NCBI GenBank assembly: GCA_021464245.1
Contig: JADCRB010000010.1
Coordinates: forward strand, 62,001 to 126,000
DNA: 64,000 nt
DNA from: Carallia brachiata
Taxonomy: Eukaryota; Streptophyta; Magnoliopsida; Malpighiales; Rhizophoraceae
Direction of reading: 5' to 3'
In this document: piece after piece, positions 11,101-22,849 of the stretch
Layout: each line of letters begins with the position of its first letter
Position numbering within the stretch: the first letter of the stretch is position 1
Notes under the pieces: model-generated
The model's database searches: none
What the model was told of the DNA's origin: nothing
Seen by the model: only the letters and a program-made list of their open reading frames with translations
Position numbers and translations under genes: made by a program

Positions 11101-14100
11101 GAAAATAAGGACATCGTGAAGAAAAATAAAACTAACAATTGAAGGATTCAACATGCGCAATACCACCAGCGATCTATAACTTTTTAGACTAGTAGAGAAA
11201 TGTTGAGCAGATTAAAAAGTCAAAAGTTTACAGCATATAATTTGTAACTCAACCCACTTAGGCAAGGGGCAAGAACCTGAATCATTCCTGGATGGTCTCT
11301 GGTGTTATTTCCGGGCCATGGGGTACCATCTTGCATAATCCATCCTTCTTCAGGAACTTTTTGTGCCTTTGCAACAAGTCCATTAACACGAACTTTGAAT
11401 TCTTCATACTCTCTCTGCAGTTGTGGAAGGAATAAGATAAGGACACATCCTGTGTGGAAATAATTAGTGCAGCAAAGTGCAACTGCAGGCAAGATTCACA
11501 CCTTCATAGCCCTACGATCTTTTACAAAAGATGTTTGCACTTTATCCTTCAAATAGTCAATCTTCTGCGAAAAGTACCATTCTGGAGCTCGAGGCTCGAT
11601 GCTGTATTTCTTGCAAAAAGGTACCCACTTCCTTGCAAACTCTGCAGTTTCAGCCAAAGCTTCAAAAGTCAACATCGCAGAACCATCATCAGAGACATAG
11701 CATGAGACCTTGTCAACTGGGTAGTCCACTGCAAGTATAGATAGCACCGTGTTTGCTGTCACAAGAGGTGGCTCCTTCAATGGGTCCACAGTGCTGACGA
11801 AAATGTCAACCGCAGCTAATTGTGATGGTTCCCCTTCACGATCATATCTGTTCCTCATACAGAATATAATTAAAGATGTTACTCATTCAGAATATAATTA
11901 GAGCTGTAAACATGGAAAAGCCATGTAACCTCAATTGTTCAGCTACTTGACACATCTCCAAAGGGAATAAATTATACCAGAAGACATAAAAGGAAACTCA
12001 AACAGAAAGCATCCAACCTCAAAGCAAGCCTGTCCAGGTATGTCTCACGGTTTACAGGGAGCCACTTGGGAAACTGGTCCAATATCCAGGATATGGCAAA
12101 CCATATCTCACATATCACAGATACTAACCACAAAGCAAATGCGTTAGTAACAGGATTTGTTATCCGGTAGTGCAAGAAAATACAGAGGATGATAAGCCGC
12201 AAAGCAATGACCATCCTGTATGGATTAATCCTAGATGATGGAACGGAAACCTTCCTTGAGAGTGGTTGTCGAGCTTCATCATTCCTGCCAAAGAAAAAGG
12301 CATAAGATATTGAATGGAAGTAAAAAATAAAAGTCAAATAGAAATCATATGCCAAAATAGGTAGAATAATGCAGTGTAGCTCTTAGCACTCTGTTAACTC
12401 TGAGTGCTAAGGACCAATGTTCCACATATCAGACTATGCTTGAGAATAATGGCAATATCAAGTACCTCTGGTCAGTAGGCATAATAAAAGGAGAGAAATA
12501 TTAAAATTATAGACCTGGATATGATGATTGACAACCAACTACACCCACTAAGAAGCAAAAGAAGTATAGATTTTTATTCACAAAGAAGCTTACAGTAGAG
12601 AGTCATCCACAAGCACATCTGTGCTGGCATCAATATCCCAGCACCTCTTTCCGATGGAGCTTGGCCGGCACTCATTGGAACAACATTCTTGTCCTGCTTC
12701 ACCTTCCACCCATCAACTCTCTCTTTCCAGGCCACATTGCCCAATCCAGGGTTAATAAACTCCCTTGAGACTCTTACATTAGCTACAAGAAGAACATATC
12801 CAAAATCTAAAATTAAACCACATGCAACTGCAGACACATGGACAGGATGCACAGTACATAAAAAAGGGAGACATACGAGATTGATTGGCATCAGTTGCGT
12901 AAGAAAGAGAATGGATGTGCTTCCCACCACCAATTCCAGCAGATGCCATAGAAATATGCTCAGGTGATGCGGCAGATAACTCTCCAGAGACCTAATTTTA
13001 GCGGTGGCTGGATATTAATTTCATTTCAATTCCCAACCAGCAAATAACTGCAGCACATCAGATCCTAAGGGACCTACCTCCTGTCCATTTGTGAGCAAAG
13101 GAATGTTATTATGAGGAACCTCTTTATCATAATTTGGAGTTCCAGCATCCTGTCCTCGTCCATAATTCATGTGCCAGCCCAACATGCGGTCCGCAACCTT
13201 CTGTTTCTGGTTTTTATTTTCTGAGAAATTGACATCTCTTGCACCATCATCTGCATCACCATCCTCTTCTCTGTCACCAAGAATTGCAGGGCTACCTAGA
13301 AGGACAAAAACAGTTACCATAATTGTATATTTATTCCAATTATATTATTGAAAGAAGTTGGATGGAATATAAGTTTCAGTTTCCAGTTCATCACTGACAA
13401 GTTTGACAAAACTTATAAACAACGGAAATCTAATATAAAATTATTAAATAAAGTAGATGAAATAAAAGTTAATTACTAATATAATCTCCCCAAGTCTCTA
13501 ATAGTCGAGAAAGATGCAGCTAATGGCAATAATCAACATGCCTTTATGCCTTTTGTATCTTGTTTTGCATTGAGGGCAAGACTGATTTCCATCCTTCCTC
13601 TCATACTCATAGCAAGGCCTGCAAACAGGAAATGCACAAATATCGCATGCCACAAATGGATCACCATCCAGGGTATTGCCAATATTATCTCCACAGATCT
13701 GGCAGACATGTCCGCCTGCAATCTTCAAGGGCTTTACCTGAGCAACATAGAAAACAATAGACAAGCTTCAGAAAACCCACAAAAGGTCTTTATCAATCTA
13801 ACCCTACCAATTAACTATCAAAGTAGGGCATTCTTCTTCTTAAATAAAAAACACCAGATTATAGAATTTGGGAAGCAAAAAATTTGCGGAAGAAATAAAA
13901 GCCCAAACATTAAAATTTAGCCTCTGACATAGCATAGAAAAGAAGCTGATACGGTATGTTGTTAATAACCATCTTTCCTCTACTTAGCTTGATGCACAAT
14001 TGTTTCATCGGAACTCCTACTTGCCTATATTTAGTAATCCAAAACAACAAACAATAAAACTTCCACTGGGTGATCAACCCATTTCTTTTCACCTGAACCT

Positions 14101-14164
14101 TTTAAATCATCTGAACAAGGCAATAACCTGTGATTCTTACCCCAGTTTCACTCTCTGATTCCAT
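8162..14164 (-). CDS. CESA3: Cellulose synthase A catalytic subunit, CESA3 type, frameshifted as written
   Basis: This is a plasma-membrane cellulose synthase subunit that would polymerise UDP-glucose into cellulose for primary walls. I resolve 14 exons: 14141-14164, 13542-13737, 13078-13295, 12877-12991, 12594-12782, 12018-12284, 11502-11847, 11277-11414, 10800-10925, 10506-10718, 10067-10331, 9632-9834, 8917-9267, 8162-8743. Start MESESETG and end CGINC are CESA3-like. The RING finger has eight cysteines (20, 23, 39, 42, 47, 50, 62, 65). Catalytic motifs are DDG 390-392, DCD 557-559, TED 776-778 and QVLRW 816-820 in frame-corrected numbering (about 1077 residues). All phases agree except exon 5, which is one base short at the GGG at 12637-12639. 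As written, translation leaves frame after Gly233 and stops at codon 248, across the exon 5/6 junction. Either an assembly error or a null allele. Confidence 0.9.
9302..9359. repeat. Perfect 29-bp tandem duplication in a CESA intron
   Basis: The 29-bp unit beginning gaaataaccccttaatgg occurs at 9302-9330 and again at 9331-9359 without a difference. It sits in the intron between exons 12 and 13 and does not touch the splice sites. Identity of the copies points to a recent event. Confidence 0.9.
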
Positions 14165-15160
14165 TGACACCGTTTTTCCTTGCAGAGAAGTGAATGATGG
14201 ACAGAAACAGTGGGATAGCCTCAATAAGATCTATGCATTAAACATAGAAAACAGTTGCAAAGCATCGTCTCTCTAATTCAACCACTTCAAAAGCAAATTA
14301 CCATAGTCCGCATCTGCACAGGAGAGTAAGAATCAAATTGTATCCCTCAACAAGTTGCTGTTCGCCGGTATATAGACTATACTCGCGATCTTTGTAACAG
14401 GGAAGCAAAGTAGAAAGCAAAAACAAGAAAAATGCGTACTTTAATTGCTAAGAAAAATCTGACCGACGGAAAATGAGAGCCGAATTGAATGCAGGATACA
14501 AAGAAACATTAAAAAGGAAAAAAGCATCGCATTGGCTCGATTATCCTCGGAATTCTCGACAACCAATCAGACACCACCTAGTGAAGTCCACCAGGAACAA
14601 GGCAATGGAGCCCCAGTGTTCTATACTTCTAACAAGAAGGTACAAAAGAAACTTTGTAAACAGAAACTGAACTATCTTATTATGCCTTTTGGCAATTTAG
14701 TGAGATTGCCAAAATTAACACAAAATTCAACGCATATGTCGGATTCCCAGTTGAAAGCAGTCAACTTTCTCAGCTGCCAAACAGAAGACTAACCCCAATT
14801 CCACATTCTCTTTTAAGTTGAATTTTAAACCCAAAAAAAAAAAAAGAATAAGAAAAAGTGAAAAAACTAAAAACTCTGCCTTTTTGGAACTAACAAACAC
14901 ATTTTTTTTTCCGATCATCCGACAATCAAATTGAATTGCTTCGCAAATATTCGAATATCAGGTTCAAGTCTCCATCAGATCTCGCAAAAGACTACAAGAG
15001 AAGGCAAAGAGACAAACAAAAACAAGAAGTAAATATGTACATATACAAAATATATATACTTAATATAATTTTATATATTAAAAAAAAAAAAAAGAAGAAA
15101 GAAAAGCACAAGAATACAAGACCTCGTAAGAGAAGGAAGACGATGCACAGAGAGGACAGT

Positions 15161-15237
<77 letters not shown>

Positions 15238-15273
15238 AGGAGATTTGAATTAGAATATAATTAATAGATATAT

Positions 15274-15307
<34 letters not shown>

Positions 15308-15550
15308 GTTCTTTTCCTCTTCCCCAGAAAGAGTAATTATATCACATAAATGTATTTTACATACATACATCCATACATACATACGTATATATAATAAATG
15401 GTGATAGCTGCAAATGAAAGTGCATGCCGTGAAATAGGGGAGAAATAGAAAAGGCTTACAAAAAACGAAAGCGACTGAAGAACAACTGCGAACTGCGACT
15501 TTAGAGCCACAAGTCCACCGGCAGTGCTTTGCGTTGTGTTTGTCTGTCTT

Positions 15551-15581
<31 letters not shown>

Positions 15582-15640
15582 GCAATTTGAGAAACACGGA
15601 ACTTGAAAAAATAGCTGGTGGTCATACACTGGCACGCATT
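14165..15640 (-). promoter_or_regulatory. CESA 5' untranslated region: leader intron, CT-rich leader exon, promoter-proximal DNA
   Basis: On the minus strand a good donor, GTAAGCC, begins at 15459 and an acceptor-like TTCTCTGCAAG lies about 15 bases before the ATG at 14164. I infer a leader exon near 15460-15620 joined to exon 1 through a 5' intron of about 1.3 kb. The leader exon contains a (CT)n tract (15551-15578 on the complement), and the intron has larger (CT)n and (TA)n tracts. A TATA-like ATTATATCTCC lies near 15652-15662 on the complement. None of this was checked against transcripts. Confidence 0.4.
15161..15310. repeat. Compound microsatellite (AT)n(AG)n followed by a second (AG)n
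   Basis: An alternating AT tract (about 15163-15193) passes directly into an AG tract to 15236, and a second AG tract spans about 15273-15308. They lie in the inferred leader intron of the CESA gene. Confidence 0.9.
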
Positions 15641-16012
15641 ACCCTGCTGGAGATATAATTAGTGAGTTCTTTTCTTAATTAAATTATAGATTATTTAACA
15701 GCTATTGTATAAGTATTGACTTTTTGTTTTTTCTTTTAAAAAAAAGAAATTAGATACTATTCTACGAACCTAACAGAACGATTGCGATATAAATAAAATT
15801 ATCTGTGATTCCGCTGACTCAATAAGACTAATTTGTGTTTAATCTCATTACCTATCTTAACAACATTTAAAGATGTGATACCTTGTACAAAGACGATTTT
15901 CTTTTTTGTTCCTTTCAACCACTACTGAGTTTGGTATTCAAATGTATTCAAAGATGACTGACTCACAATAAATTCCCTCTCTTCTATTAAAAAAAAAATC
16001 AATTCTCTCTCT
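15641..16012. other. Intergenic upstream of the CESA gene
   Basis: AT-rich DNA that should contain the CESA promoter reading leftwards. Apart from the TATA-like site near 15655 I see no recognisable element. Confidence 0.3.
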
Positions 16013-17007
16013 CTCTCACCATTTATCTTGCTTCTTTGTTGCAAAAAAACAACTCACGTTAAGCACCGAGCAAAGAGTTAAAAAAACGAATGGCAATATA
16101 TTTATTCTCCCAATTCTTTTTCTTTGTGCATTCTTTCTACCAATTTTCTCTTTTTATTCTCTCTCTATTTATTTTCTCTATACATAATCACTCACCATCC
16201 TCTCTCTACTATCCTCTTTACTCTTTTACTATCTACCCACTCTCTACTCATTTTCTCTCTATACATTTTTTATACTCTCTTTCTCTACTTACTCTCTTTA
16301 CCCACTCACTCTCTCCTTTTCCTTTCTCAATTATTCTCTCTCTATTCTCTCTCTTTGATTTTTCTATCATTCTCTCTCTACCCTCATTCTCTCTCCTTCT
16401 TCTCCGTTAACTATTCTTTCCACTCATTCTCTCTCTACCCTCATTCTCTCTCATTCTTCTCCCTCAACTATTCTCTCTATTCGTTCTCTCTACCCTCTTT
16501 CTCTCATTTTTATCTCTCTATCATTCTCTCTACTCATTCTTTCTCTCTCCTTTTTCTCTTTCAACCATTATATCTACTTATTCTTTCTCTACTCTGCATC
16601 TCTCTCTCTCTTTTCTCTTTATATCATTCTCTCTACCCTCTCTCTTTCTCATTTTTCTCCCTCTACTCATTCTCTCTATACACACTATCGCTCTCATTTT
16701 TCTCCCTTAATTACTCTATTTACTTATTCTCTTTTTATCATATCTCTATTTTTTCTCTCTCTATTATTCTCTCTACTTATTCTCTCTCTTTTTTCTCTTT
16801 TTACCATTATCTACGAATAACATTTCTTAAAAAATAAACTCCTTTATTATTAAAATTTTTTTTATTTTTTTAGTTGAAAAAATATGGTTACTAAAAAAAA
16901 TAAACACAAGTTGACAGTAATAAATACAAAAATTCAATAAACACTAAAAATAAAAAAATCAAAAATAATAATAATAATAATAATTAACAGGGTCTCTAAA
17001 CATATCC
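16013..17007 (-). repeat. Repeat with pyrimidine minisatellite core, copy 1 (left end incomplete)
   Basis: About 800 bases (16080-16830) consist of CT-rich words such as TTCTCTCTCTACC, followed by a tail containing ttgacagtaataaatac (16911-16927) and the end GGGTCTCTAAACATATCC near 16990-17007. Read in reverse complement, this matches the left part of the repeat at 19503-20651, so the two are copies in opposite orientation. The long open frames through the CT tract are products of the low-complexity sequence. The outer (left) terminus corresponding to the other end of copy 2 was not found. Confidence 0.6.
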
Positions 17008-18690
17008 AAAGGAAATTCCTTTTTTTTTTTTTTCTATTTAAAGTGTAGCTGGTATTCTACTGTCAAGAAAATTGCAACCCTGTAAAAAGGGCAAACTCCA
17101 CAATTTTCCATGTCTATGCATGGACATGATCGGAGTTGTTTGTGTCTATATTGTATCAGACATATGTTCAATAAATATACAATATAGATATAAGTCGAAG
17201 ACCAAAAATATACGGAAAAAAATTAAAAATAAAAATATAAAACACATTTTAGACACATTTTCAACACGTTGAAAACAAGTTTAAGATATTTTTATAATTT
17301 TGATAACAAAAATTAAGTCTAATCAAATATTATTTTTATGCTTGGAAGTGGAGATTGACATAGTGTAATTGTATTTATAACTTAATAATATAATATTTGA
17401 CAACAATAATTTTTACTTAGTCTTATATGAACGATTTTTACTAAAATTATTGAATAATAACTTAAAAATATATACAAAAGTTGCCTAACAAATGTAATAA
17501 TAAGGTCAACAAGGATGAGCTCGACAATTAATGATTCAGTTCTTGATGTTATTTATATCAAGTTTAAATCTCTTAATTTTGTTAAAATTCTTTATAAATG
17601 GGTGACAAGTAAGTCCTACCATAAATCCTTAGTAATTTATAGGCATTCTTTGACATAGAATGGGAACACACTTCTTACCCTCAAAATTGTTATTTTGATT
17701 AAAAAAACAAAAAAAAAGATTGTAATAATAGGAATAACATATAGAATAAATATAAGATTTAGAATAAAAATTCTTTTATATTATATAGAAGTGTTCTAAT
17801 CCTTGTCATTACTTTTTCAAAATTTGTGTATCTTTTTTTTTTTTTTATCAAATAACAAGATGAATTGTGAATATGTCAGTTATCGCACCTATAAACTGAG
17901 GTTTAGAATAACCCATATTTTTGTCTGTCTCATTCAACCATCCTAAGGAGGCAAATCCAGCAACAAAGCACCATTGAGGCCGAGTGAGACTTCATTATTG
18001 AAGAATATAGCGATTATCAAGTTTAGAATCCAATCACACCAAATCTTTTGCCAACTTTTTGTGGAATCTAACATTTGTTTAGGAGGAATGCAAGTACCGA
18101 AATTCAAATATAGGTCTCGCAATATAAAAATATGTTGATTTATTATTAAACTATCACATTAAATGATTAAAACTAGTTTATCTTAATTTTTGTATCTTGT
18201 CGTATACGTATTGTTGCATTCATGTTCATACTTTATAACTTTTCGTGCGGTAAGTGGCGATTTATGTTTCATTTAACAACATTAATAATTAGCACCAACA
18301 CATATTTATTAGGTGAACACATTTATTGAATTAATTCGTTATGAAAATTCTCAAACCAAATATTAGTTATAAAGAGCATTGTTTTGTTACATAATTGTCT
18401 AAGGAGAAAAAAGAAAAAAAAAACGGAGAGAGAGATTACTTTTCCTACTTCAAGGCCTGCCCTGTATTTGCAATTTTATATTCCTGTTGGACATCAGCCT
18501 GCGTAATTTGTATGTTTATAATTTTTCATGCTTCTTGTTCAGTTGCTACTTGCTGTGGATAATCGGAGTAGAAAGGAATACTTGGGATAGTTGTATCATA
18601 ACCTTGCGAATTTACATAGTCTTCTGATTTTATTATTGATAGATAGAAAATATTATAATTGAATGCTTTAACTTCTATGTTTTCTATAAA
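17008..18690. other. Intergenic, AT-rich
   Basis: No gene, RNA gene or repeat with definable ends was recognised between the inverted repeat copies here. Poly(A/T) runs are frequent. Confidence 0.35.
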
Positions 18691-18866
18691 TAATGATATA
18701 TATCACAAAAATTGTTTCGTGAAACATTTTGAAATTTATAATTATGAAATAAATCATCAATTTATTTCATTTTTTAGTTTATCAGTATTAAAAAAATAAA
18801 TAATTTTTTTTATAATTATAAATTTTGAGATATTTTATAACACGATTTTCGTTATATATATCATTA
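18691..18866. mobile_element. Palindromic AT-rich MITE, copy A
   Basis: The left arm taatgatatatatcacaaaa through aaatttataattatgaaa is answered by an inverted right arm ending aacgaaaatcgtg-like and TATATATCATTA when read in reverse complement. The whole unit of about 175 bp is an imperfect palindrome with no coding capacity. Relatives lie at 28331-28480 and 44757-44911, and a weaker one at about 55775-55935. Confidence 0.6.
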
Positions 18867-19502
18867 CTTTTTCTCTATTTAATTAAATATCTATATGAGA
18901 AAAAGTTAGAGAACTAGATTTGTTAACATTCTTTTTGTTTCCAAGAAAATGATTAATTTATAACTTTTATTTATATCAAAGCTTTTAGAACCAAGGATTG
19001 TTAATTAAACTATTGCGTCAATTATTTTCTTTTAAATATAATTAATATTTTTGTATTATATAAAAATTAGCTAATTATTTTTTAAAATAAATTTTGACTG
19101 AAAATAAACGTGATATGAATGACGTAATATTATGATTTTTTTTTTTCAAAAAGAGAAATAATTTTTTTGACAAAAACACATCAAATTCTCTAATCTGATC
19201 ATTTGGGTCAATTCATGCTAAATAATTAGACAATGTCGACACGCTTAGTAAGATAAGTGAGAAGTATACAAGTAATTTAACATCATTATTTTTCTATTTT
19301 TTATTTTTTAAGAAGCACGTTCCCATCATGAAAAAAAAAATGAAAAAGGTAAAAGGAACACTTGGGTGGAACAAATAAATGGTAGGAGTCCCAAAATAAA
19401 TCTAAAAAAATCGGAAGACTTATCATGCGATTATTATTTCGTCAAAGAAAAACGAAAAAAGGCCCTGCCGATTTTAAACCGAGGCCTACTTGACTAGTTT
19501 TA
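18867..19502. other. Intergenic, AT-rich
   Basis: No gene or definable repeat recognised. Confidence 0.3.
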
Positions 19503-20651
19503 GAGTCTATTTGGAGACACTGTCAAATTTTTGTCGCTATTTCTTATTTTTTGTTTTTCTATTTTTGCTATTTGCTGAATTTTGTATTTGTTATTGTCAA
19601 TTTTTGTTTTTTTCTATACGAATAAAAAAGTAAATAGAAAAAGGATAGTAAGAGAAATGGTAAAAAGAGTATGAATAGAGAGAGAGAAAAGTGAGAGAGA
19701 GAGAGAAAGGTAGAGAGAGAATGAGTAGAGAGAGAAAAAGGAGAGAGAAAGAGGGTATAAAGAGACTGAGTAGAGAGAATGGCATAGGAAGAAAAGAGAG
19801 AGAAGGTAGAGAAAGAATGAGTAAACACAATGGTAGAGAGAGAAAAATGAGAAAGAGAAAGGGTAGAGAGAATGAGTAAAGAGAATGGCAGAGAGAGAAA
19901 AGAGAGAGAGAGAAGGTAGAGAAAGAATGAGTAAAGAATGTTAGAGAGAGAAAATGAGAGAGAGACGGTAGAGAGTGAATGAGTTGAGAGACTGATAAAA
20001 AGGAAAAAAGGGGAGAGAGTCTAGGTAGAGAGAGAATAAGTAGAGAGAGAAAAAGGAGAGAGAGGGCAGAGAGAGAATGCTAGTCTAAAGCGAGAAAAAT
20101 GAGAGAGAGTGCGGTAGACAAGAATGGTAAAGAGATAAAAAGAATAGAGAGAGGGTCCACAGAGAATGAGTGGAGAGAATGGTAGGGCAAGAAAAAGGAG
20201 AGAGTGTGGGTAGAGAGAGAAAAAGGAGAGAGAGGGGGTAGAGAGAACGAGTAGAGAGAATGGTTGAGGGAAAAAAGGAGAGAGAGAGAGTAGGTAGAGG
20301 GAGAATGAGTAGAGAGAATGATAGAGATAGAAAAAGAGAGATGTTAGATAGAGAATGAGTAAAGAGAATAGTAGAGAGAGAAAAAATAGAGAGTAATAGA
20401 GAGAGGATGAGTAAAGAGAGATATGGTGAAGAGGAAGGTAGAGAGAGAAAAAGTTGTGAAAGAAAGTATAGAATATAAAGTGAAAAATAAAATGGAAAAG
20501 CATCTTTATTATTATTTTAATTTATTTTTTTATTTAAAAAATACTTTAACTTTTCAACAAAAAATAAAAAATAAAAAAATACTAAACATGTTTTTTTATT
20601 TTTTTGAAAAATAAATAAAAAATAAAAAATTTAATCAATATCAAACGAGAC
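19503..20651 (+). mobile_element. Repeat with purine minisatellite core and inverted ends, copy 2
   Basis: The left end reads gagtctatttggagacactg and the right end, in reverse complement, agtctcgtttgatattg, so the ends are imperfect inverted repeats. About 800 bases between 19650 and 20470 are GA-rich (words such as AGAGAGAAAAAGGAGAGAG with periodic GAATGAGTAGAGAG). The left flank ttgctgaattttgtatttgttattgtcaa region (19572-19600) matches 16911-16945 in reverse complement. It has the layout of a non-autonomous transposon carrying a minisatellite; the superfamily is not clear and no target-site duplication was established. Confidence 0.6.
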
Positions 20652-21640
20652 TTTTGCTTGTTGATTTTGCTCTTTTTGGTTGTAAACCCCTCCCGGTCGG
20701 GAAAAAAAAAAAAAAAAGGGCAATTCCAAAAAGATATTAAACTTTTAATTTGTGCTACCCGATCCGGCGATCCCAAACAAACCAGGACACTTTGGAAACA
20801 CACGAAATGCTGTAGTTGGGAAATTGGAATGCTGAACTAGTGTGCACTTGATGCCTTGCCCCGCATTTTTTTTTTTTTCAAATTTTTTAGCACACAATTG
20901 TATGCGAGGTGTTTAAAAAAATTGTTATATATTATAAACACACAATAATTTAATCAATTAAATTATAAAAAACATATTAAATTAAAAAATAAATAAATTA
21001 TTAAATATTATTAAATTAATTATATATTTTTATGTTTTATTAAATATATACGTAATTTTACTTTTTTTAATCCTAGTTGGACTGGTGTTTAAGGTTGGAA
21101 TTGCAAATCTCCAATTAAATTTTAAAGTTAGTGGCCACTAGAATATGTTTAATAATGGAAATATAAATGTATCTAAGTAGGTTTGAATTAAGTTGATACA
21201 TGTTTAAACCGAATTGTCATTTTAAATTATAAGTTATAATCAATACAATTTTAATTTAATTTTGGCCAGATCAAGTGGTTTGCTGTACACCCAACTAAAA
21301 ATTTGCCCAAGTTCTGAGATGTCTTTGATTTTTTTTTTTTCAATAAAAAAAAATTTATTAAATATGTCAGTAATAGGATTTTTGGATTGAGACGAGAATA
21401 ATCTCTTTTATTTGAGTTCAGTTCAATAATTCTTAATAAATCGATTTATCTTTTAAATATTAATATCATCGAGTGTAATTTTATTATAAAAATTTTAATA
21501 AATAATTGTGAATGTAATATTATGCATTATTATTTATATTTAAAAGAGGTTTCAATATAAATTAATTAAAAATAGTACAAATATAAAGAATTAAATTCAA
21601 GACCCGTCGCGTGAACTTAGTACTGAATGACCACTTTGAG
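20652..21640. other. Intergenic with an AT-rich repeat core
   Basis: At about 20985-21045 lies the AT-rich core aaataaattattaaatatta, also present at about 45541 and 54749. A poly(A) run follows a CCCGGTCGGG-like word near 20700. No gene is recognised. Confidence 0.4.
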
Positions 21641-21756
21641 AGATGGGATGTCTTCTATCTTCTTACTGAACTGAACTGACATGCTTACAGATGAGTATAC
21701 TGTGGTACTGGATACAAAGTCAAAAGCCCTATCTCACGTTGTACTTTTCCCACTTT

Positions 21757-21880
21757 CTTTCACGCGCCGCCGCCTACGCTAAATCCAAATATTCTCCTCT
21801 CTCTCTCTCTCTCTGGCCCCGCTCTCCTTCAAGCGCCGACGCCAACGCCAAACTCAAATATTCTCAGCTTTCTCCTCTCA
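21757..21880. repeat. Imperfect tandem duplication, period about 69 bp, GC- and CT-rich
   Basis: TTCACGCGCCGCCGCCTACGC followed by AAATATTCTCCTCTCT is repeated about 69 bp downstream as TTCAAGCGCCGACGCCAACGC followed by AAATATTCTCAGC. The composition (GC words with CT tracts) is that of a plant promoter or 5' leader, but no gene of clear identity follows. Confidence 0.65.
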
Positions 21881-22376
21881 GTTTCAATCTTTTTTTTGGT
21901 TGTTTTTCACCCGTTAAATTAAATTGGGGGCAAGAAGAAAAAATTTTAAAAAAAAAACCCCGATGACGATGAGTTTAGTAATCCGAACTGATGCGCATGA
22001 ATCAGTATGTTTTTACATACATATATGTATGTATGTATGTATGTATGGGTATGGCGCTCCCTTCTTGCAAGCCACTATGTGATGTGATGTATTAATTTTT
22101 GCTCTTGCGGGGAGGTTTTTGAGGAACCATTCATTACTTACTGGGTTTCATGCACAACAAAAGGTGGATTTCGGCGAAAATCTGAGGGATTTCTCTTTGA
22201 ATTCAACTGTTTTGTTTTTGTTGTTGGTTTAATTTGCATTACATTTTCTATGCTGTTTTTTTTTTCGATACATTGTGGTGGAAGAATTGGGTGCTTCTAG
22301 TGCTGCTGCACATTGATTTTTTTTTTCTTTTTTTTTGTTTTTGAATTTTGTTTTTAAAGTCTTTCTTTGTGATCTT

Positions 22377-22433
22377 TAGTGTGTAAGGGTGCAAAGAGAT
22401 AAATAGTTTAGCAACCGCAAGCCTTACACACTA
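22377..22433 (+). promoter_or_regulatory. Hairpin with perfect 12-bp stem abutting an ATG
   Basis: TAGTGTGTAAGG at 22377-22388 is exactly complementary to CCTTACACACTA at 22422-22433, with a loop of 33 bases. The final A of the stem is the first base of the ATG that opens the small ORF at 22433. A role in initiation is only conjecture; the pairing is seen directly. Confidence 0.45.
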
Positions 22434-22573
22434 TGCCTGCTTCAGCACAATCCTGTGGCGGGTCTGTGGGTGCCGCCCTGCGTTTCCATTTTATGGACAA
22501 AAAAAGGAGGTTTAGGAACTGGTTGAAAATGGTGAAGTTGGAGCATTTGGGAAAGGTCGGATTTTCAGAATAG
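22433..22573 (+). CDS. Small ORF of 46 residues, unrecognised
   Basis: The ORF begins MPASAQSCGG and continues with a basic middle (MDKKRRFRNWLKMVK) to GFSE and a TAG stop. It lies downstream of a CT-rich, leader-like stretch and directly after the hairpin. A second frame that overlaps it is open from 22516 to 22800 (94 codons, no initiating ATG before 22633) and ends LGRLVA. The arrangement could be an upstream ORF of a lost gene, a small protein gene, or chance. I recognise no family. Confidence 0.25.
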   Translation: MPASAQSCGGSVGAALRFHFMDKKRRFRNWLKMVKLEHLGKVGFSE

Positions 22574-22849
22574 GCTTTACAATTGGAGAAGGAAAAAAAG
22601 CATTTTTAAGGTGTGCCGAAAGCACAAATCAGATGAAACCAGACAGGTATCAAAGGACCTGTTCTGATGAAGATCATGTCTTGGGATCATGTTTTGGCAT
22701 TTTGCCATTATGTCAGGATTTTAAAACTCCTCAAGTGTTTTTGATACCTTGCATACATAAAGGAGTACAGGGGACTAGTTTAGGACGCTTGGTTGCTTAA
22801 ATGGCCCTAAGGAATTGACAGACATGAAAGAAAGATGCTGTTATTTATC

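Noticed and set aside
15071..15625. 184-codon minus-strand frame with SLSLSLSL runs
   Set aside because: Microsatellite translation in the inferred CESA leader region.
16090..16837. Long open frames of 106 and 237 codons rich in Ser, Leu, Phe
   Set aside because: They are translations of a CT-rich minisatellite in several frames at once, not a protein gene.
20021..20503. 160-codon minus-strand open frame rich in Leu, Ser, Phe
   Set aside because: Complement of the GA-rich minisatellite; low-complexity artefact.
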